From an uncultured Solobacterium sp. (GTDB lineage Bacteria > Bacillota_I > Bacilli_A > Erysipelotrichales > Erysipelotrichaceae): DNA of 5,688 nucleotides. The stretch covers positions 1 through 5,688 of the forward strand of contig CAKMPP010000065.1 of NCBI GenBank assembly GCA_927911475.1, given 5' to 3'. Shown piece after piece: positions 1-5,688 of this stretch (position 1 is its first letter; every line of letters begins with the position of its first letter). Position numbers and translations under genes: made by a program. Under the pieces are notes generated by a model. It made no database searches, was not told where the DNA came from, and was given only the letters and a program-made list of their open reading frames with translations.

Positions 1-61
1 CATTCCTGGACTTTACACTCAGATTCAGTCACGTGATGCGTAAATCTTTAGTTTTGCGCCA
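1..61 (-). pseudogene. Out-of-frame continuation of the DnaB-like gene, cut by the window edge
   Basis: Directly after the TGA that closes the DnaB-like ORF, the neighbouring minus-strand frame reads TFDGAKLKIYASRD if one T of the TTTT run (64-67) is dropped. This resembles the last helix of the DnaB/DnaD C-terminal domain, where families typically have an I-D-x-E-K-L-R-K-x-A-R-D pattern. That frame then meets TGA at 25-27. A third frame continues open to the edge as VTESECKVQE. Two indels are therefore needed to read through 61 bases. The B. subtilis DnaB protein is about 470 residues, so much of the gene should lie outside the window. The reading-through is inference. The stops themselves are seen directly. 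Confidence 0.5.
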
Positions 62-787
62 TCAAAATGTCATCGTTTGTAGATTAATACAACGGTTTAC
101 TAAAACACGCATCTTATCTACAGATAAACCACTAGATTGTCGCTGTTTACCAATTAAACTTAAATTTTCCTGCGTGCGAAGTTCAGCCGGGAATACCAGT
201 GTACTTGTCGTCGCAATGAACTTTTCATAATCAAAGTTAATTGTTTGATCATCCATTGCGAATTGATAACGTGGCTGTAGTGCATCAAACTCAATATGAC
301 GGTCTAAGAGATCTTCTGGTAAGAACTTGACTGCCTTTGTGACTTCTTTATAACCACGTAAGGAAACGTTGTTTGCGTTTAAATGCGTCATTGTAGTCGT
401 TGTCTCATCTTTTCCTACAGTACGTTCATAACGATTCATAAATACATTTGACTTTAAGAAATCCTTTGTATGAATAGGACTATTTAAAACGTAAATGTAT
501 TGATCACATAACTCTGTTGTCTTTATGTATGTTCGCATTAACATATACTCTTCTAATTTAGTACATGCCTTATCTAGTGCATTAATATCTAAATCTGCTA
601 GCACTAGTAAGCGTTGATGTTTTTCAAAACCCTTTTGGGTTTTACCTTCCGCAATAAGTGTTAAGTATAAAACTGTCGCATCTTTCCCGATGAGTGGTTG
701 ATATAACATCATGAGTGAAAGTAAAGTTTCCTCAGAGATACCGTTACTAAAATCAATGCGATATGTACTAGTTGGCATTCTTTCCAT
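62..787 (-). CDS. DnaB/DnaD-family replication initiation (helicase loader) protein, prematurely ended
   Basis: This 241-residue ORF resembles the Bacillota protein called DnaB in B. subtilis (not the replicative helicase), which acts with DnaD and DnaI to load helicase at origins and restart sites. An N-terminal winged-helix-like region carries the YQPLIG motif (residues 29-34) followed by a LYLTL helix, close to QPLIG and SLYMTL in the Bacillus protein. A second hallmark is VFMNRYERTVGKDE (115-128). The C-terminal part, from FDYEKF (185-190) through PAELRTQENLSLIG to DKMRVLVNR (224-232), looks like the helical DnaB/DnaD C-terminal domain. The start at 787 has AAAGGA 8 nt upstream and overlaps the end of coaE by 20 nt. 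Met-4 (778) is a possible alternative. The protein stops inside the C-terminal domain, and a +1 shift at the TTTT run would extend it, so I consider the gene incomplete or miscalled at its 3' end. A DnaD-like paralogue is the alternative identity. Confidence 0.72.
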   Translation of the reverse strand: MERMPTSTYRIDFSNGISEETLLSLMMLYQPLIGKDATVLYLTLIAEGKTQKGFEKHQRLLVLADLDINALDKACTKLEEYMLMRTYIKTTELCDQYIYVLNSPIHTKDFLKSNVFMNRYERTVGKDETTTTMTHLNANNVSLRGYKEVTKAVKFLPEDLLDRHIEFDALQPRYQFAMDDQTINFDYEKFIATTSTLVFPAELRTQENLSLIGKQRQSSGLSVDKMRVLVNRCINLQTMTF

Positions 788-1379
788 TTCTGATGTCCTT
801 TCTAAGTTCTCCTAACCATCGGTTGATTTGTGAATCTAATTCCTTTAAATCACCTTCGTTATAAATCACTTTATCTGCCATAGCAATCTGTTTTTCTGCA
901 GGTATCTGCATGGATAGTCTTGCCTTTGCTTCTTCAAGTGTATAGTTTCTTTCTTCCATCATTCTTTGAATGGCGATTTCTTCACTGCAAGTCACAACCG
1001 CTGTACGATCAAAGTATTGGTCCCAACCGGTTTCAAATAACAGAGGTACTTCTGCACAGATGATTGGTTGTTGTAAGTTTGTTGTAAAGAATTTCTGCAT
1101 CCCCTCTAATACAAAGGGATGCACAATTGCGTTTAGTTGTTCACGTTTGTTGTTATCTTGGAAGATAATTTCCGCAAGTTTCTTAGGATTGATATCTCCA
1201 CTAGCGCTAGTTACATCATCCCCAAATACTTCTATAATTTTTCCATAACAAATGGAACCTTGATACAAGGAACGTTTTGCGTATTGGTCGGCATTAAATA
1301 CCGGTATTCCTCTTCTTCTAAATAGGATCGCAACAGTTGTTTTACCTGCCGCAATCGTTCCTGTAATCGCAATTTTCAT
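768..1379 (-). CDS. coaE: Dephospho-CoA kinase
   Basis: CoaE phosphorylates the 3'-hydroxyl of the ribose in dephospho-CoA using ATP, the last cytosolic step of coenzyme A synthesis. The 203-residue product has the usual family length. Its P-loop is GTIAAGKT at residues 7-14, a variant of the common GGIASGKS. Asp-31 in FNADQYA matches the conserved substrate-site Asp. HP at 87-88, EVPLLFE at 110-116 and the ending MADKVIYNEGD (167-177) are family signatures. The open frame extends 16 codons further upstream, but MKIAITGT at 1379 is the canonical N-terminus and has a perfect AGGAG 4 nt before it, so I chose that start. It begins 7 nt after mutM and overlaps the DnaB-like gene by 20 nt. In Bacillus, coaE also lies downstream of polA and mutM, which supports the call. 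No frame damage is seen. Confidence 0.95.
   Translation of the reverse strand: MKIAITGTIAAGKTTVAILFRRRGIPVFNADQYAKRSLYQGSICYGKIIEVFGDDVTSASGDINPKKLAEIIFQDNNKREQLNAIVHPFVLEGMQKFFTTNLQQPIICAEVPLLFETGWDQYFDRTAVVTCSEEIAIQRMMEERNYTLEEAKARLSMQIPAEKQIAMADKVIYNEGDLKELDSQINRWLGELRKDIRNGKNAN
796..801 (-). promoter_or_regulatory. Ribosome binding site of the DnaB-like gene
   Basis: AAAGGA on the minus strand lies 8 nt before the ATG at 787 and sits inside the last codons of coaE. It favours the first Met over Met-4 and implies translational coupling to coaE. Confidence 0.6.
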
Positions 1380-1383
1380 AAAA

Positions 1384-1388
1384 CTCCT
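1384..1388 (-). promoter_or_regulatory. Ribosome binding site of coaE, overlapping the mutM stop
   Basis: AGGAG on the minus strand shares bases with the TAG stop of mutM (1387-1389, read TAGGAG) and lies 4 nt before the ATG at 1379. It decides the coaE start against the longer frame opening at 1427 and makes coaE translation likely to be coupled to termination on mutM. Confidence 0.75.
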
Positions 1389-2193
1389 ATTTCTGACAAT
1401 GTGGACAATAATAACTTGATCGTCCACCTATATATTTTACGTGAATCTGTCCTTTACAACGAGGACAAATTTTCTGCATATGCACGGTACATTCCGTTTG
1501 AAACCTACCAGTGACTCCTAAGCTAGATGTATACGTTCTAATTGTTGTTCCACCGGCCGCAATCGCAGCTTTCAAAATACGTCGTGTATGCATCACAAGA
1601 TTCTCTTCATCCTTACGAGTAATACGTGCACAAGACCTACCCGGTCTTAGATTGCAGGCCGCAAGAATTTCATCTGCGTAGATATTTCCTACTCCTGCCA
1701 CAAAACTTTGATCTAATAGTAGACTTTTCAGTGGTGTACGTTTTCCCTTACGATATGCATGAATGTAAGACACATTGAACGCTTCATCAAAAGGTTCAGG
1801 TCCTAAGCCATGGTAATGGCTAAAATCCATATCCAACGGAAGGATTTCCATGCGTCCAAATTTACGTGTATCCATGTAACGTAACTCTTTACCGTTATCT
1901 AAACGAAATATCACATGCATGTGACGGTTAGTAGGTTCCGTTGGATCTTGAATATAATATCTTCCTTCCATGCGTAAATGGCTCATGAGGATACAATCAT
2001 CTAAGCCAAATAGTAGATATTTACCACGACGCATGAATGTATTGAATGTTTGATTCTTTAGTTGTGCTTTAAACTGTTCTACATCATTTTCAATCATCTT
2101 TGGATAGCGTACATCCACATCTAAGATTCTTCTTCCTTGAATCTGATGTTCTAGTGTACGTAGGACAGTTTCGACTTCTGGTAATTCTGGCAT
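1387..2193 (-). CDS. mutM: Formamidopyrimidine-DNA glycosylase (Fpg/MutM)
   Basis: MutM excises 8-oxoguanine and formamidopyrimidines from DNA and cuts the abasic site by beta,delta-elimination, starting base-excision repair. The 268-residue protein is full length. It begins MPELPEVE, supplying the catalytic N-terminal Pro-2 (after Met removal) and Glu-3, with Glu-6 also conserved. Lys-58 in RRGKYLLF is the conserved catalytic/phosphate-binding lysine. Met-75, Arg-110 and Phe-112 fit the residues that fill the DNA gap after base flipping. VGNIYADEIL (168-177) carries the DNA-binding Asn-170 of the helix-two-turn-helix. The C-terminus is an intact zinc finger with Cys-243, Cys-246, Cys-263 and Cys-266 (CX2C-X16-CX2C), and Arg-258 in GGRSSYYC contacts DNA. 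These features separate it from plant-type or Nei paralogues. The ATG lies one base after the polA stop. A weak GAGG (2203-2206) inside the polA end, 9 nt upstream, suggests coupled translation. Confidence 0.97.
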   Translation of the reverse strand: MPELPEVETVLRTLEHQIQGRRILDVDVRYPKMIENDVEQFKAQLKNQTFNTFMRRGKYLLFGLDDCILMSHLRMEGRYYIQDPTEPTNRHMHVIFRLDNGKELRYMDTRKFGRMEILPLDMDFSHYHGLGPEPFDEAFNVSYIHAYRKGKRTPLKSLLLDQSFVAGVGNIYADEILAACNLRPGRSCARITRKDEENLVMHTRRILKAAIAAGGTTIRTYTSSLGVTGRFQTECTVHMQKICPRCKGQIHVKYIGGRSSYYCPHCQK

Positions 2194-2194
2194 A

Positions 2195-4809
2195 TTACTT
2201 CGCCTCGTACCAATCGCTACCGATAGAACATTCAGCTGTTAAAGGTACCTGTAGGTGCATTGCATTTACCATGCCATCATTGATAAGCTTTGTCATTACT
2301 TCAACTTCTTCCTTAGGTACATTAAAGATGAGTTCATCGTGTACCTGTAGAATCATCTTACTCTTTACTTTCGCATCCTTCATCATCTGGTCGATATGAA
2401 TCATCGCAAGTTTGATTAGGTCTGCGGCAGAGCCTTGAATTGGTGCGTTCATCGCTGCACGTTTACCAAATTCACGTGTTGCATGATTCTTATCATGAAT
2501 CTCAGGAATTTCTCTACGTCTACCACATAGTGTTTCTACGTAGCCCTTCTCTTCACAATCTTTGACGATTTGTTCCATGTAGGTGCGAATCTTTGGATAG
2601 GCCGCATAGTAGCGCTCGATAAAGTCATGAGCCTCATAGCGACTGACACCAAGCTGCTCACTTAAACCAAAGTCACTAATACCATAGACAATACCGAAGT
2701 TAACTGTCTTCGCACTGCGTCTATCTTGAGGTGTAATTTCATCCTGTGGCTTGTGGAAGACGTCCATCGCTGTCTTGGTATGAATATCAATTCCTTCCTT
2801 AAACGCCTCAATCAGACTTGTTTCATTTGCCATATGTGCTAACATACGTAACTCGATTTGATGATAATCACTAGAGATTAATACACAACCATCTTCTGGC
2901 AAGAATGCCTTACGAATCTCTTTGCCCTGTTCATCACGAACACTGATATTCTGTAAGTTTGGTTCACTTGAAGAAAGTCTTCCAGTTTGTGTTGCGGATT
3001 GGTTATAGATTGTATGAATCTTCCCATCCTTTTGAATATACTTCTTCAATCCTTCCGCGTAAGTGCTATAAATTTTAGATAGCTTACGGTAATCCAAAAT
3101 ATAATCGATGATTGGTGATTTGCCTTGTAGCTTTTCTAATTCACCAGCTGCAGTACTTCTCTTTTTTCCTGTAGGAAGCCCTAAATCATCGAATAACACT
3201 TCTGCAAGTTGCTTTGGAGAATTGATATTGAATTCTTTACCAGCAATCGCATAGATATCTTTTTGAGCTTCGCTAATCTTCGTCATCGTTTCTGTCGCAA
3301 TACGATCAAGAATATCGATATCGCAGCGAATGCCTTCTCTTTCCATATGATAGAGAACGCTTGTTAGTGGCATCTCCATTTCATAGTAGAGTTTTTCCAT
3401 TTTATATTCTTGTAGCTTCGGTGTAATCTCCGCATACAAGCTAAATATATTTCTCGCAAATGTGCATGCATACATACATTGTTTTTCTTCATCAATCATT
3501 AGATTTGGCTTTGTTGGTTTACCATATACATCTTCATAACTGACTGTATTTTCAAAACCATAATGCTCAATAATTTTTGCGGTTGTTGTTAGAGATGAGT
3601 CTGCTAAAGAAGCCGCAAGCATCATATCATCATGGAAATTCAGAATTAAATCTTCGTTTTGTGCTAAATGTAAATTGCGTTTTACATCAAATCCATACTT
3701 ATTTGGCATGTCACTTGAAAGATATGCAAGCAAGCTTTTATCTTTCTTCGCATCTGCTAAAGAAATGTATACAGCTTGCTTACCATTAAATAGTGCAAAG
3801 CCATTGATAGTTGCATGCATGTATGCCCCATGGTCATCATCCACAAACACAGCACAAGCATCCTTTAACATTTCTGTAGGCACCTTTGTAACACGCTTAT
3901 CTTCACTTGGAGTCACAACTATTTCTTCTGGTGTATTCTCTTCTGCAGCTATCTTATCAGTGAAGCGTCTTGCAAGTGTGTTCATCTCTAGCATCTGTAA
4001 AAACTTGATAAGTTGTGGATAGTTAGGTGTGAAGGATAACTCTTTCTCACTCATCTCGACGTCAACATCACGACGAATTGTCGCAAGTTTCTTAGAGAGT
4101 AATGCGGACTCATGTCCTTCCATTACTTTTTTCTGTAAAGCACCCTTGAGTTTATCTTCGTTAGCTAGGACATTTTCCACTGTGCCATATTCTTCTAAAA
4201 GCTTGAGTGCTGTCTTTTCGCCAATACCAGGAATACCTGGGATATTATCTGACTTATCGCCCATTAAGCCCTTCATATCAATAATCTGAAGTGGTTCAAT
4301 TCCCATTTGTTCCTTTAGACTTTCAGGTGTCATGACATCCATATCTGTAATGCCCTTTTTCATGAGTAATACAGAAGTTGTATCATCCACGAGCTGTAAC
4401 ATATCATGATCACTTGTTAGTACATAGGTTTGATAGTCTGTTGCCTTTTTAGAGATTGTTCCAATTAAGTCATCAGCTTCAATATCTTGCATCTCCACCC
4501 ATGTAATCGCAAAGGCATCCAAGAAATCTCGAACGAGTTTAAACTGCGGTACCAAATCATCAGGTGCTGGCTTACGACCACCTTTATAGTCTGCATAAAG
4601 TTCATGACGGAAAGTATGCTTTCCAGCATCGAAGGCAACTAATACTGCATCTGGTTGAATGATATCAATTGCTTTTTGCATCATAGACGCAAACCAAATA
4701 CAGCGTTTGTTGGGGTACCATCTGAAGTTGTCATTGGTCTTCCATACGCTGTAGCGTAATACGCTCTAAATAACATTGAGTTACCATCTGTCAGTAATAA
4801 TTTCTTCAT
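2195..4809 (-). CDS. polA: DNA polymerase I, with a one-base frameshift near its N-terminus
   Basis: Pol I fills repair gaps and removes RNA primers from lagging strands. Two minus-strand frames make up the gene. From 4809 a 42-codon frame begins MKKLLLTDGNSMLFRAYY, the conserved start of the 5' nuclease, and ends at TGA 4681-4683. From 4684 an 829-codon frame supplies the rest. One extra T in the TTT run at 4691-4693 joins them through VFGFASMMQK, giving 871 residues, against 880 in B. subtilis. In the 829-residue numbering, 5' nuclease metal sites are FDAGKHTFR (18-26), EADDLIG (69-75), TSDHDM (90-95) and MGDKSDNIPG (141-150). The proofreading domain lacks its acidic residues. The polymerase domain has TGRLSSSEPNLQNI (567-580), motif A DYHQIELR (606-613), motif B Arg-655, Lys-659 and Phe-663, and motif C VHDE (781-784). 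Motif A has His where Ser is usual. The start at 4809 has a good ribosome site. Met at 4684 has none, so it is not the natural start. Confidence 0.95.
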
Positions 4810-4817
4810 TTTATATT

Positions 4818-4825
4818 CTCCCACC
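4818..4825 (-). promoter_or_regulatory. Ribosome binding site of polA
   Basis: GGTGGGAG on the minus strand ends 8 nt before the ATG at 4809 and is the best Shine-Dalgarno sequence in the spacer. It supports translation starting at 4809, in the frame of the conserved MKKLLLTDGNS N-terminus, and not at 4684. Confidence 0.7.
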
Positions 4826-4840
4826 TGTGTAAAATCAGGT
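4823..4840 (-). repeat. Short inverted repeat touching the polA ribosome binding site
   Basis: ACCTG-(8 nt)-CAGGT forms a perfect 5-bp stem in the polA leader. Its 3' arm supplies the first bases of the Shine-Dalgarno region. It could mildly mask the site, but the stem is short and no U-run follows, so it is not a terminator. Chance occurrence is quite possible. Confidence 0.25.
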
Positions 4841-4879
4841 TTATTTCTTCTTAACAATCGTCACAAAAGACTTTCTTTT

Positions 4880-4885
4880 ATTATA
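4880..4885 (-). promoter_or_regulatory. Candidate sigma-A -10 element for polA
   Basis: A perfect TATAAT on the minus strand lies about 70 nt before the polA start, in an A-rich stretch. No good -35 is found at 16-18 nt. The nearest resemblance, TTTACG at 4906-4911, is 20 nt away. The position in the only long spacer of the cluster makes a polA-mutM-coaE promoter here reasonable, but the sequence alone does not establish it. Confidence 0.4.
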
Positions 4886-4945
4886 GTCTATTTTGGTTTT
4901 CTTACCGTAAATTGACTCCTATTTACCCTTCAAAGTATCTTTATT

Positions 4946-4974
4946 ATTTTACCATGTATTAGGTTGTGATTCCA
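4946..4974 (-). promoter_or_regulatory. Alternative extended -10 promoter at the radC/polA junction
   Basis: TGGTAAAAT (4946-4954) is an extended -10 (TGn plus TAAAAT). TGGAAT (4969-4974) sits 17 nt upstream as a weak -35 inside the last radC codons. It would give a polA leader of roughly 130 nt. It competes with the TATAAT further downstream. Either, both or neither may be used, since AT-rich spacers often produce such matches. Confidence 0.3.
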
Positions 4975-5677
4975 TGTGCACATTGGTAAGCTTCCATACA
5001 AGTTTCAAAGAGTTCTTCTCTAGCAAAACTTAGAAAACTTGTCTGGGAAACGATTAAATGGTCCAACACTCTTACACCCATGAGTTTGCCACATTCCATT
5101 AGCTTTCCTGTCACTACCAGATCCTGTGTACTCGGTGTTAATACACCGCTAGGATGATTGTGTGCCAACATAATATCCGTACTACCAATTAGTAAAGCTT
5201 CTTTAAATATTTCACGAGGATATACCGCACTTGCATTGATAGTTCCTACAAACAAGGTCTTTGCGGAAATAATGCGATGGGCAGTATTGAGATAAACAAC
5301 AAGAAACTTCTCTTGACTACCTGTTCCAATTTCATTTCGCAGCCATTCAATGATACGCTCTGGATTATCGATGATTTCCTCTTCATAAGCAGCTTCTAAA
5401 GACGCTCTTCGACTGATTTCAAAGATAGCTTGCAATTGTAGAGCTTTTACCTTACTAATTCCTTTAATTTTACATAGTTCTTCATTTGACATACGTACGA
5501 GACCTTTAATCCCCTTCGACATCTGTAATAAATTATCTGCCATTGTTAAACAGACTCTCCTTGTGAACCTGTACGTAATATTAATGCGAGTAACTCTCTT
5601 GAACTAAGAGACCTTACCCCGTATCTTAGACCCTTATCTCGTGGTCGTTCTGTACTTGGCATTTCACGAATAATCAT
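4959..5677 (-). CDS. radC: RadC-family (UPF0758) JAB-domain protein, with a one-base frameshift
   Basis: RadC proteins combine a helix-hairpin-helix N-terminus with a JAB/MPN metalloprotease-like domain. They were linked historically to DNA repair, but their biochemical role is unsettled. The N-terminus MIIREMPSTERPRDKGL and the LLALILRTGS segment lie in a frame opening at 5677 that ends at TAA 5546-5548. The remaining 194 codons run from 5543. One extra T in the TTT run at 5548-5550 joins them as GESVLTMADN and gives 239 residues, close to the usual 220-230. In joined numbering, the hairpin IKGISKVKA is near 71-79, Glu-123 follows Gln in SQEKF, and the metal-site signature HNHPSG is at 173-178 with Asp-186 in STQDL. 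An in-frame TAG just before ATG 5677 supports that start. The ribosome site is partly lost at the window edge. The ATG at 5541-5543 is internal to the family alignment, so it is not the natural start. polA follows after 149 nt. Confidence 0.88.
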
Positions 5678-5688
5678 TTCCTAAACCT

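Noticed and set aside
30..35. CACGTG palindrome near the window start as a regulatory site
   Set aside because: A single 6-base palindrome within disrupted coding sequence is not evidence of a binding site.
970..1248. Plus-strand 92-codon ORF opposite coaE
   Set aside because: It is antisense to well-conserved CoaE motifs, has no ribosome binding site of note and no recognisable protein features, so it is a shadow frame. The same applies to the other plus-strand ORFs opposite polA and mutM.
1380..1427. Longer CoaE start with 16 extra N-terminal residues
   Set aside because: The extension overlaps the mutM zinc-finger codons, lacks family similarity and has a poorer ribosome site than the ATG at 1379.
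4685..4695. Programmed -1 frameshift in polA
   Set aside because: The zero-frame context TTT GGT TTG has no X-XXY-YYZ heptamer, and no evident downstream stem stands out. Pol I is not known to need frameshifting.
4865..4879. Perfect inverted repeat AAAAGA-AAG-TCTTTT between radC and polA as a terminator
   Set aside because: It has a six-pair stem with only one G-C pair, a 3-nt loop and no following U-run in the direction of transcription. It is too weak for an intrinsic terminator and also lies next to the TATAAT.

Overview
This AT-rich window looks like a piece of a low-GC Bacillota chromosome. The evidence is strong AGGAG-type ribosome binding sites, a Bacillus-type Pol I with a degenerate proofreading domain, and the order polA-mutM-coaE followed by a DnaB/DnaD-family helicase-loader gene. 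That is a compact version of the Bacillus arrangement. An Erysipelotrichia-like host is my best guess, made from the flavour of the proteins and not from any search.

Every recognisable gene lies on the minus strand, so the transcription order runs from high to low coordinates: radC (about 5677-4959), a 149-base spacer carrying candidate promoters and the polA ribosome binding site, polA (about 4809-2195), mutM (2193-1387), coaE (1379-768), and a DnaB-like replication-initiation gene (787-62, continuing as a disrupted frame to the window edge). From polA to the DnaB-like gene the spacing is 1 nt, 7 nt and a 20-nt overlap, so these four genes almost certainly form one transcription unit. Its theme is DNA repair and replication (Pol I, Fpg glycosylase, primosome loader), with the last enzyme of coenzyme A synthesis embedded, as in Bacillus. 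RadC upstream is also traditionally grouped with DNA repair.

The main oddity is reading-frame damage. radC and polA each need one extra T in a TTT run to join a conserved N-terminus, encoded in another frame, to the long downstream ORF. The DnaB-like gene stops exactly at a TTTT run. Dropping one T lets it continue with a family-like helix, and a second shift appears a few codons later. coaE, mutM and about 830 codons of polA are intact. The simplest reading is homopolymer miscalls in the sequence (or a strain with slipped A/T runs), not new biology. At the polA site, however, the stop and restart codons overlap as ATGA, so reinitiation is a testable alternative. I see no RNA genes, mobile elements, CRISPR arrays or undescribed system in this window.
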